The notes under the pieces were generated by a model. It had not been told where the DNA came from and ran no database searches. It saw only the letters and a list, made by a program, of their open reading frames with translations. Below are positions 1 to 5,445 of a stretch of DNA of 5,675 nucleotides, in pieces. This stretch comes from Chloroflexota bacterium (lineage in GTDB: Bacteria > Chloroflexota > Anaerolineae > JAADDB01): contig JAADDB010000227.1 in NCBI GenBank assembly GCA_013154135.1, positions 1-5,675 of the forward strand, given 5' to 3'. The position numbers were made by a program, and so were the translations under genes. Each line of letters starts with the position of its first letter. The first letter of the stretch is position 1.

Positions 1-32
1 AGAATGATGGCAACGGTGCGAATATGGGACAT
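1..32 (-). CDS. 5' end of a gene leaving the left edge, possibly an NTP-transferase
   Basis: An ATG at 32 opens a minus-strand frame that reads MSHIRTVAIIL before the window ends. A strong ribosome binding site, AAGGAGG, lies 11 bases upstream, which supports a true start. The pattern of a short basic stretch followed by VAIIL is how many nucleotidyltransferases of the MobA/MocA or sugar-nucleotide type begin, where AAG-x-S-x-RM would come next; that diagnostic part is outside the window, so the family is a guess. It follows the glycerate kinase gene by 67 bases with no clear promoter between them, so it is probably the third gene of the same operon. Existence of the gene is fairly secure; the product is not. 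Confidence 0.6.
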   Translation of the reverse strand, partial: MSHIRTVAII

Positions 33-54
33 GCTGTGTGGTTCCTCCTTCTCT

Positions 55-71
55 ACGAGTAATGAGTAAGG
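55..71 (+). repeat. two heptamer repeat units, GAGTAA(T/G)
   Basis: Two adjacent 7-base units, GAGTAAT (57-63) and GAGTAAG (64-70), lie in the 67-base gap between the glycerate kinase stop and the next start. They match the units of the arrays at 3368-3409 and 5418-5445 and have the same orientation. Two units alone could be chance, but the match to the other two intergenic sites makes a shared repeat family likely. Confidence 0.5.
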
Positions 72-99
72 TGGGCTCGGTGCTGCTTACACGAGCTTT

Positions 100-1455
100 C
101 TATCGTTCCTCAACAAACACGCAGATCAAGTCGTTCACATTGGTTAGGGTGGGACCGGTGATGAGCAAGTCCTGGGTTGCAGCCAGGTAGGGGTACGCGT
201 TGTTCTCCGCGAGATACCGGTTCACGTCCAAACCCGCGGCCCGGCCCCGGGCCAATGTGCGCCCGTCCACCATGCCCCCCGCGGCATCGGTCGGACCGTC
301 CGTTCCATCCGTTCCCAGGGCTACAACCGTCACCCGATCCCATCCGTCCAAGGCCACAGCCGCGGAAAGGGCCAACTCCTGATTGCGCCCGCCCTTCCCC
401 TCGCCCCGGACGGTCACCGTAGTCTCGCCCCCCAGGATCAGACAAGCCGGCGCGGGCAGGGGGCGATTGTACCGCACCACCTCTTTGCCCAACCCGGCCA
501 CCACCCGGGCCACCTCCCGGGCTTCCCCTTCCACAAAAGTGGAGAGGATGTGGGTATTATACCCCAACTCCTGAGCTTTGCGCTCCGCGGCCTCTGCCGC
601 GCGCGCGTTGTCCCCCACAATGACCATGTGCACCCGGTCGAAGATGGGGTCGCCGGGTTTGGGGGTTTCGGGGATACGGCCTTCGAGCCCGGCCTGGAGG
701 TGGGCGCGCACCCGTGCGGGGATGCGCGGAACCAGGTGATAGCGTTCCAACACGGCCCACGCATCTTGGAACGTGGTCGGGTCCGGGGCCAAAGGGCCGG
801 ACGCGATGACGTCCAAGGGGTTACCGATGACATCGGAGAGGATGAGCCCCAACGCTCGGGCCGGAGCGATGTGGCGGGCCAGTTGTCCCCCCTTGATGCG
901 GGAGCAGTGCTTGCGGACCGCGTTGATCTCGTTGATGGTCGCGCCGGAACGCAAGAGCAAATCCGTGGTCCGCTGCATATCCTCCAGCGTGATGTCCCCC
1001 GCGGGATAGGTGAGCAGGGCGGAACCTCCGCCGGAGATGAGGACGATGACCAGATCATCCGCCGCGGCGTCGTGGGCAATGGACAAAATCGCCTGGGCCG
1101 CGGCCACACTTCGCTCGTCAGGGATGGGATGCCCGGCCTCCCGGACTTCCACCCGACGGGTGGGAACCCGATAGCCGTCCTTGACCACCACCAACCCCCG
1201 GTCAACCCGCTCCTCCAGGATGTCCTCGACGGCCCGGGCCATCGCGGCCGTGGCCTTTCCCCCACCGATGACGTGGATGTGCCCTATCTCTTCCAAGTCG
1301 TAAATGACGCCGCCGGAGCGCACGTAACGGTGCGAACGCTCCATGTTCTGGCGGACACATGTGTCCGGGCTTACCGCCTGGAGGGCTGCTTCCAGAACGG
1401 CGGCGTAGATTTTCCGTCTGGGGTTGGGCCGGAAGACCGCAGGATCAACCAACAT
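100..1455 (-). CDS. glycerate 2-kinase, MOFRL (type II) family
   Basis: This 451-residue protein phosphorylates D-glycerate with ATP, in this family normally giving 2-phosphoglycerate for lower glycolysis or serine and glyoxylate metabolism; it should be cytoplasmic. The N-terminal DUF4147-type domain (about 15-250) shows IGGGKAT (63-69, with the family's conserved lysine K67), the glycine-rich SGGGSALL (141-148), the INAVRKHCSRIKGG segment (177-190) and LSDVIGNPLDVIASGP (206-221). The C-terminal MOFRL domain (about 335-445) shows GGETTVTVRGEGKGGRNQE (342-360), the acidic GTDGTDGPTDAAGG (381-394) and GPTLTNVND (434-442). Length is normal for the family and no key motif is missing. The frame stays open to 1572, but ATG 1455 is chosen because GAGAGG precedes it at a proper distance, and the upstream extension would overlap the kinase gene and lacks family sequence. 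It begins 13 bases after the nucleoside kinase stop and shares its operon. Confidence 0.94.
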   Translation of the reverse strand: MLVDPAVFRPNPRRKIYAAVLEAALQAVSPDTCVRQNMERSHRYVRSGGVIYDLEEIGHIHVIGGGKATAAMARAVEDILEERVDRGLVVVKDGYRVPTRRVEVREAGHPIPDERSVAAAQAILSIAHDAAADDLVIVLISGGGSALLTYPAGDITLEDMQRTTDLLLRSGATINEINAVRKHCSRIKGGQLARHIAPARALGLILSDVIGNPLDVIASGPLAPDPTTFQDAWAVLERYHLVPRIPARVRAHLQAGLEGRIPETPKPGDPIFDRVHMVIVGDNARAAEAAERKAQELGYNTHILSTFVEGEAREVARVVAGLGKEVVRYNRPLPAPACLILGGETTVTVRGEGKGGRNQELALSAAVALDGWDRVTVVALGTDGTDGPTDAAGGMVDGRTLARGRAAGLDVNRYLAENNAYPYLAATQDLLITGPTLTNVNDLICVFVEER

Positions 1456-1458
1456 GTT

Positions 1459-1471
1459 GGGTTTCCTCTCA
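1459..1471 (-). promoter_or_regulatory. ribosome binding site overlapping the upstream stop codon
   Basis: The kinase stop TGA (1471-1469) runs directly into GAGAGGAAA, which serves as the Shine-Dalgarno sequence for the glycerate kinase ATG at 1455. This arrangement lets ribosomes ending on the first gene re-initiate on the second, so the two kinases are probably made in linked amounts. Confidence 0.65.
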
Positions 1472-3229
1472 CGAGTCAATGGCTCGCCATGTGTGGGTTT
1501 GGGCAATCTCCACGCCGATGTTGAATTCCTCCAAAATGGACCCGCCGATGAATTCCCGCAGGATGGAGTCATTGGGGATGGATGAGCCGTCCTTGTGGGG
1601 GAGGAACCAGCGCAGGAAACTCACCAACCGACGGGCCTCCATGTACGCGGGGGAAGTGGGTTCCACCTGGAGCAGGAGGGGTTCCGCGTAGGTGCGCAAG
1701 GTGGCCAGTTCATACACCAGCGCGGAGTTGAACATCATGTCCGCGTGTTCTTGGTAGGGGAAGATGTACAAACGTTCGGCCCGGCGCACGTTGCCCCACA
1801 TGAGGATGGTCCCTTCCGCGTCACGACCGCGAGTGCGGGCATCCCGCACGATGCGCCGGATGAGCCGTGTGTCCGTGGTGGAGATGCGGTTGTGCCGGTC
1901 CAGGTTCAAAACGGTCAGGGCCGAGACGTAGATGCGGAATGTGTGTTCCTGGGGCACGTTCTGGGCGATGAGGGGGTTGAGCCCGTGGATGCCCTCCATG
2001 ATGATGACCTGGTCCGGGTGCAGCCGCACAGTGGGCCCCCAGCCCCGATGCCCGGTGATGAAGTCGAAACGGGGCAGGGTGACCTCCTCACCCCGAAGGA
2101 GCGCGTGCAGTTGTTCGTTGAGAAGGTCGATGTCCAGGGCCTGGGGGGAATCGAAGTCGTAGTTGCCCTCCTCATCGCGCGGGGTATCCTCCCGGTTGAC
2201 GAAGTAATCATCCATGCTGATGGCAAACGGTCGGATGCCCGAGGCCAAGAGCTGGACGGAAAGCCGCTTGCTGAAGGTGGTCTTGCCGGAAGACGAGGGC
2301 CCCGCGATGAGGACGATGCGCACATTCCCGCGCTTGGTAATCTCCCGGGTGATGTTCGCCAGACACTGTTCGTGAAGGGTTTCCGCGATGAGGATGAGTT
2401 CTTGGATTTTGCCCTCGTGGATCTTCTCGTTCAGGCTCCCCACGTCCATGACGTTCATCAGCTCCATCCAGCGGCTGTGCTGGCGAAAGACCGCGACCAG
2501 CCGCGGAAGATGGGTAATGGGCTGGAGCTTCAGGGGCTCATGCCGGTGGGGAAAACGCAGGACAAAACCGGGCTCGTATGCCGCGAGCCCGAAAACTCGA
2601 ATGTACCCGGTGGAAGGAACCATGTAGCCGTGCAGGTAGTCGACCGTGTTCTTCAACCGATACAGGGTGACATAGTCCTTCTCGCGGAAGCGAAAGAGGC
2701 GCACTTTGTCATCCGCGCCCCGCTCCTGGAAGAGACGCCGGGCCTCTTCCAAGGGGACTTCCTCCTTCACAATGGGCAGGTCTGCTTCCACCAACTCCCA
2801 CATGTGCTTTTCCAGGCGCTGGAGCTCCTCCTCGGACAAGGGATCCCGCCCCTCCACCTCGCAATAGTACCCGCCGAAGGTGAGGGAATGCTCCACCACC
2901 AGCTGGGCATCGGGGAACAGGTCCTCAAAAGCGGCCAAGAGGAGGAGGAGCAGCGAGCGTCGGTAGATGCGCATCCCGTCCATTGTGCTCATGTCCACCG
3001 GGGACACGGTGACGTCGCGCGGGGGGATGTAGGTGAGTTCCCGCAGGATGGAATCCACAACCGCGGCGACAATGGGGACGCGCGGGTTAGGATACGCGGC
3101 CTGGATAAAGGCTTCCAACCGGGTGCCCGGGGGTCCTTCAAAGACGCGTTGGTCCGGAAAGGTCACTTGCACCGTTGTCCGGGGCTTTGCCGGCCGAATC
3201 TCTGTTTTGGACGATGGGTGTACGCTCAT
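1469..3229 (-). CDS. nucleoside kinase (uridine kinase / PRK type) with TGS and ThrRS-like N-terminal half
   Basis: This 586-residue protein joins a threonyl-tRNA-synthetase-like N-terminus to a uridine kinase/phosphoribulokinase P-loop domain. Residues about 18-75 look like a TGS domain (VTFPDQRVFEGPPGTRLEAF). Residues about 84-225 follow the second N-terminal domain of ThrRS: FPDAQLVVEHSLTFGGYYCEVEG, LSEEELQRLEKHMWELVEADLP and VPSTGYIRVFGL have clear counterparts. The kinase domain (about 302-545) has a Walker A motif GPSSSGKT (310-317), SMDDYF with the probable catalytic D340, DFDSPQALD (358-366), RFDF (387-390), MEGIHGLNP (411-419) and a lid motif RRIVRDARTRGRD (458-470). Families of this layout are annotated as nucleoside kinases, probably acting on uridine or cytidine; the substrate is not shown by sequence. 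ATG 3229 has only a weak ribosome binding site, but no better start lies in frame before the TGS domain. It heads an operon with glycerate kinase. Confidence 0.91.
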   Translation of the reverse strand: MSVHPSSKTEIRPAKPRTTVQVTFPDQRVFEGPPGTRLEAFIQAAYPNPRVPIVAAVVDSILRELTYIPPRDVTVSPVDMSTMDGMRIYRRSLLLLLLAAFEDLFPDAQLVVEHSLTFGGYYCEVEGRDPLSEEELQRLEKHMWELVEADLPIVKEEVPLEEARRLFQERGADDKVRLFRFREKDYVTLYRLKNTVDYLHGYMVPSTGYIRVFGLAAYEPGFVLRFPHRHEPLKLQPITHLPRLVAVFRQHSRWMELMNVMDVGSLNEKIHEGKIQELILIAETLHEQCLANITREITKRGNVRIVLIAGPSSSGKTTFSKRLSVQLLASGIRPFAISMDDYFVNREDTPRDEEGNYDFDSPQALDIDLLNEQLHALLRGEEVTLPRFDFITGHRGWGPTVRLHPDQVIIMEGIHGLNPLIAQNVPQEHTFRIYVSALTVLNLDRHNRISTTDTRLIRRIVRDARTRGRDAEGTILMWGNVRRAERLYIFPYQEHADMMFNSALVYELATLRTYAEPLLLQVEPTSPAYMEARRLVSFLRWFLPHKDGSSIPNDSILREFIGGSILEEFNIGVEIAQTHTWRAIDS

Positions 3230-3317
3230 GGTCTGTTACCGTTCTCTGTTCAGATGTTTCCCAGGAGGTGGCCCTCCACGAGGGTTTAGGTCTTCTGGTC
3301 TTCACATATGACGTGTC
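3230..3317 (-). promoter_or_regulatory. 5' leader of the nucleoside kinase operon with a small hairpin
   Basis: If transcription starts about 7 bases after the -10 box, the leader is near 87 bases long. It contains a GGAGG/CCTCC stem (3264-3268 with 3273-3277, loop of 4) and two copies of GAAGACC (plus-strand GGTCTTC at 3288-3294 and 3296-3302). The leader strand of the hairpin reads CACCUCCU, identical to the anti-Shine-Dalgarno end of 16S rRNA. No consensus ribosome binding site lies in the last 15 bases before the ATG. No known riboswitch class was recognised. Confidence 0.35.
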
Positions 3318-3321
3318 TCCC

Positions 3322-3353
3322 AATATAGTAGGACAAGACCGGACTTTGGACAA
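3322..3353 (-). promoter_or_regulatory. promoter of the nucleoside kinase operon
   Basis: On the minus strand TTGTCC (3353-3348) stands 17 bases before TACTAT (3330-3325); an alternative -10, TATATT (3327-3322), would give a 20-base spacer. Each chosen box matches four of six consensus positions. The -35 lies inside TTGTCCAAAGTCC, which recurs at the ligase promoter. GGAC occurs three times on the plus strand here (3331, 3341, 3348), so an operator is also possible. Confidence 0.6.
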
Positions 3354-3367
3354 GGCGCAGAAGGGAT

Positions 3368-3409
3368 GAGTAAGGAGTAACGATTGACGATTAACGAGTA
3401 ACGATTAAA
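3368..3409 (+). repeat. heptamer array A, six units of GAKTAAC
   Basis: Six uninterrupted 7-base units run from 3368: GAGTAAG, GAGTAAC, GATTGAC, GATTAAC, GAGTAAC and GATTAAA. The phase is exact although single bases vary. The first 18 bases are identical to 5425-5442. The array lies 14 bases upstream of the -35 box of the kinase promoter, so it could be a simple spacer repeat or part of an upstream control region. Heptamer arrays of this sort are known from intergenic DNA of several bacterial groups. Confidence 0.85.
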
Positions 3410-3427
3410 GGGGGAATGGCCACGCAC

Positions 3428-3444
3428 GGCCCACAATGAGGGCC
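3428..3444 (-). other. small hairpin between the two heptamer arrays
   Basis: GGCCC (3428-3432) and GGGCC (3440-3444) can pair across a 7-base loop. No run of T follows on either strand, so it is not a convincing intrinsic terminator. It lies between the two repeat arrays and might simply be the apex of a larger foldback formed by them. Confidence 0.3.
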
Positions 3445-3456
3445 CAACCGTCCCTC

Positions 3457-3533
3457 GTCATCCGTCATTGGTCGTCCGTCGGTGGTCGGTGGTCACTCGT
3501 CGTTCGTCGGTGGTCGGTGGTCGTTGGTCGTTG
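3457..3533 (+). repeat. heptamer array B, eleven units beginning GTC
   Basis: Seventy-seven bases divide exactly into eleven 7-base units, each starting with GTC. GTCGGTG occurs four times and GTCGTTG twice; the others are variants such as GTCACTC, GTCGTTC, GTCATTG, GTCATCC and GTCGTCC. A higher-order 28-base period exists: 3473-3494 and 3501-3522 match at 21 of 22 bases. The array is noncoding, skewed to G and T on the plus strand, and lies downstream of the ligase gene and upstream of the kinase promoter. No function can be read from it. Confidence 0.88.
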
Positions 3534-3546
3534 ACCCAACAGAGCG

Positions 3547-3576
3547 AAAACGCCCGCGTCCGGCCGAGGGACGGGC
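3547..3576 (-). terminator. possible intrinsic terminator of the ATP-grasp gene
   Basis: About 50 bases after the ligase stop, the minus strand can pair GCCCGTCC (3576-3569 and inward) with GGAC-gc-GGGC (3561-3552) across a 7-base loop, giving an eight-pair GC-rich stem with a two-base bulge. A short G-TTTT tract follows (3551-3547). The T-run is brief, so termination may be partial. The overlapping perfect 14-base palindrome GGACGGGCCCGTCC (3569-3582) offers a competing fold. Confidence 0.42.
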
Positions 3577-3627
3577 CCGTCCGTTGCAGGGAACACGGGG
3601 TGTTGTCCGCTCACCGCGTTTACCCAT

Positions 3628-5250
3628 TCACTTCTCTATCCCCCACCAGGGGCGGAAGTGGGTAGGCGCGGTGGCTTCCTCGCTGGTGCGGGGCGGATTC
3701 TGGCATTTCCCTCCATCCACAACGACCCGATCCAGCGCGGCGATGGTCTTGTGGTACAGGTCTTCGGCCCGTTCGGGCGTGGCGCCGATGCTCACAACGC
3801 CCAGTTTCCCGTGTTCCGACAACGCGCCGATCAGGTGAAAGACCACGCCCTCCTGGGTGCCCGCGTGGAAGTGCAACCCCTCGCACACGGAAATGTCCAT
3901 CAGGTCCGATGGGGTGAGGCCTTTGTACGCGGTGTTGTAGATGTTGTCCGTCGCGTAGTAATAGCGGGGTTGCCCCGTTCCTGTGTAGTAGATCCCATCC
4001 TCCAAGTTGTATTCCCCATGGGTGAGGAATCGCAGGGTCATGAAGGGATGGGTGGTCCCGCCCTTGCGCAGGTTGATCTCCAGGGCATAGAGATCCCAGT
4101 CCCCGTCGGGCCGCCGCACGCTGACAAAGTCCACAGCAAAGCGACCGATGGATCCCCTCCGGCTGAGAACCCGTCCTATCTCCCGGCCCATCTCATGCAA
4201 CCGGATCCGATAATCGGGCAGTGCGGGAAAGGCCGCGCCCAAGTACACTTGCTTCGTGGGCCCGCCCAGAATTTGCTCGTGCGTCGAAACGATGGTGCCC
4301 TCCCCCAAGGGGTTGATGAGCCCCTGCACCGAGGGGGAGCGTTTTTCATCCCCTTCGATGAAGACTTCCGCGATCCCGCCCATCTCCTCGAATTTGCGCA
4401 TGAACCGCTCGTAGGTCTCCTGGGGGTTCTCAAAGTGCAACCGTTCCGGCAGGACCCGGGCGATCCACGCTTCCAAGTCCGTTTCCGGAGCGCCGGAGAA
4501 GTCGAACAGGGCATTCCCTTCGCCGGAAAAGCCTTCGTTCAGCTTCACCACCACCCGCCGCAAGTCCGGATGACGTTGTTTGAGTGCAGCCAGCGCCTGG
4601 ATCACGTCCTGCTCGTCTCGGAGGTGTTCGAACCCATCCGGGTGGGGGATGCCCGCTTCCTTGAAGATCTGCCGGTTCCAGCTCTTGGACCCCAAATAGT
4701 CCAGGTCCGGGTCGTTTGCGTACAGGGGGATGCCCAAGTACACGGACAAACGCCGTTCCAGGGGAGTGGAGTTGAAGCACTCCATGTACGCGGCCTCGGG
4801 ATATTGGATCGCGGAACGAATGCGCTGGATCAGGCGGGGCCGGGCGAGGATTTTCTCGGTCAAGGAGAGGGAGCTCGCGTCGTGGCAGTAGAGCAAGGTC
4901 AGACGATCGCGCGCGTGGGACCCCGGCACGCCGGGCAGCAGGTTCAGGAAGTAATCCACGATGGCCGGGTCAATGGCCTGGCTGGTCACAAAAATGACCT
5001 GGGTGCGCGGCAACTGGAGCATCATCAAATAGTAGAGAAGTCGCTCCTCGTAGTAGTTGATTCCCTTGATTTTGGAGAGGACTTCTTGGTCCAGCGTCAG
5101 ACTGGGGATCACGACCACGGTGCGGGGTGTGTGACGATAGGGCAGCACATCCCGGTACAGACGAGGTAATCGGGCTTTCAGTTGCTTGAAGCGCCGTCGG
5201 ATTTCCTCCTCGGGCAAGCGGATGATATCGAAGATGGTTTCCGAACGCAT
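3628..5250 (-). CDS. ATP-grasp ligase, PGM1-related (peptide ligase-like)
   Basis: This 540-residue protein is an ATP-grasp enzyme, so it probably activates a carboxylate as an acyl-phosphate and joins it to an amine. The ATP-grasp core spans about 183-411: LGSKSWNRQIFKEAGIPHP (186-204), the nucleotide-binding VVVKLNEGFSGEGNALFDF (233-251), GIAEVFIEG (292-300), IGRFAVDF (368-375) and the metal-binding ALEINLRKGGTTHPF (389-403) with E391, N393 and R395. A C-terminal segment (about 425-512), with FHLIGAL and IGATPERAEDLY, resembles the C-terminal domain of the pheganomycin ligase PGM1. The first 180 residues are a family-specific N-terminal domain. There is no signal peptide or membrane segment. 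The substrate is unknown and no precursor-peptide or other biosynthetic gene is visible nearby. ATG 5250 is preferred over ATG 5298 because AAGGGGG lies just ahead and the 16 extra residues are Pro/Gly-rich and unlike the family. It is probably a single-gene unit. Confidence 0.85.
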   Translation of the reverse strand: MRSETIFDIIRLPEEEIRRRFKQLKARLPRLYRDVLPYRHTPRTVVVIPSLTLDQEVLSKIKGINYYEERLLYYLMMLQLPRTQVIFVTSQAIDPAIVDYFLNLLPGVPGSHARDRLTLLYCHDASSLSLTEKILARPRLIQRIRSAIQYPEAAYMECFNSTPLERRLSVYLGIPLYANDPDLDYLGSKSWNRQIFKEAGIPHPDGFEHLRDEQDVIQALAALKQRHPDLRRVVVKLNEGFSGEGNALFDFSGAPETDLEAWIARVLPERLHFENPQETYERFMRKFEEMGGIAEVFIEGDEKRSPSVQGLINPLGEGTIVSTHEQILGGPTKQVYLGAAFPALPDYRIRLHEMGREIGRVLSRRGSIGRFAVDFVSVRRPDGDWDLYALEINLRKGGTTHPFMTLRFLTHGEYNLEDGIYYTGTGQPRYYYATDNIYNTAYKGLTPSDLMDISVCEGLHFHAGTQEGVVFHLIGALSEHGKLGVVSIGATPERAEDLYHKTIAALDRVVVDGGKCQNPPRTSEEATAPTHFRPWWGIEK

Positions 5251-5356
5251 CGCATCCCCCTTTCCGAACACCCAGGGTGCGGGAAGCCCTGGGGCCAACC
5301 GGTGAATTTGTGCGGCGTTGTGCCGGGCAAGCCGGCTTCCTTGGCATCACTTGAAT
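5251..5356 (-). promoter_or_regulatory. 5' leader of the ATP-grasp gene with two hairpins
   Basis: The predicted leader is about 105 bases long. Hairpin one pairs GCCGG and CCGGC (5322-5326 with 5332-5336, loop of 5). Hairpin two is a perfect seven-pair stem, CCCAGGG with CCCTGGG (5271-5277 with 5287-5293, loop of 9), ending only a few bases before the ribosome binding site AAGGGGG. The transcribed loop of hairpin two contains CUUCCC, which could pair with the purine-rich ribosome binding site. No known riboswitch was recognised, so regulation is inference. Confidence 0.4.
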
Positions 5357-5362
5357 ATCCGC

Positions 5363-5390
5363 ATTATACAGAGAACTGGACTTTGGACAA
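5363..5390 (-). promoter_or_regulatory. promoter of the ATP-grasp gene
   Basis: On the minus strand TTGTCC (5390-5385) is followed after 16 bases by a perfect TATAAT (5368-5363). The -35 hexamer lies in the 13-base block TTGTCCAAAGTCC (5390-5378), identical to the block at 3353-3341 before the kinase operon. The expected transcript start is near 5356. The consensus -10 makes this the clearest promoter in the window. Confidence 0.72.
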
Positions 5391-5417
5391 ACGCCCCGGC
5401 TGACGAACAGGAGAAAA

Positions 5418-5445
5418 GGCTAACGAGTAAGGAGTAACGATTAAC
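5418..5445 (+). repeat. heptamer array C, four units of the GAKTAAC type
   Basis: The units GGCTAAC, GAGTAAG, GAGTAAC and GATTAAC follow each other in strict phase. The 18 bases 5425-5442 are identical to 3368-3385. The array is in the same orientation as array A and, like it, lies just upstream of a minus-strand promoter, here 27 bases from the -35 box. Confidence 0.8.

Noticed and set aside
550..1524. Long open frame on the plus strand opposite the glycerate kinase gene
   Set aside because: It is the mirror of a GC-rich coding gene; the translation has no family motifs and the minus-strand frame carries full MOFRL kinase signatures.
1595..3289. 564-residue open frame on the plus strand opposite the nucleoside kinase
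   Set aside because: An antisense shadow caused by high GC at third positions; the protein is His/Gly/Gln-rich without recognisable domains, while the minus strand has a complete kinase domain.
3457..3533. CRISPR array or coding repeat in the heptamer region
   Set aside because: Units are contiguous 7-mers with no unique spacers, no 24-40 base repeat and no cas gene. Short plus-strand frames through it give low-complexity Arg/Ser/Val sequence with no support.
3569..3582. Perfect 14-base palindrome GGACGGGCCCGTCC as an operator or attachment site
   Set aside because: It does not recur in the window and lies downstream of a gene, away from either promoter; the overlapping terminator-like stem explains it better.
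3658..5169. 503-residue open frame on the plus strand opposite the ATP-grasp gene
   Set aside because: Same reason: antisense shadow with no motifs and no ribosome binding site tied to a good start.
5250..5298. Upstream ATG at 5298 for the ATP-grasp gene
   Set aside because: It would add 16 Pro/Gly-rich residues running through the leader hairpin, and the ribosome binding site AAGGGGG is placed for ATG 5250.
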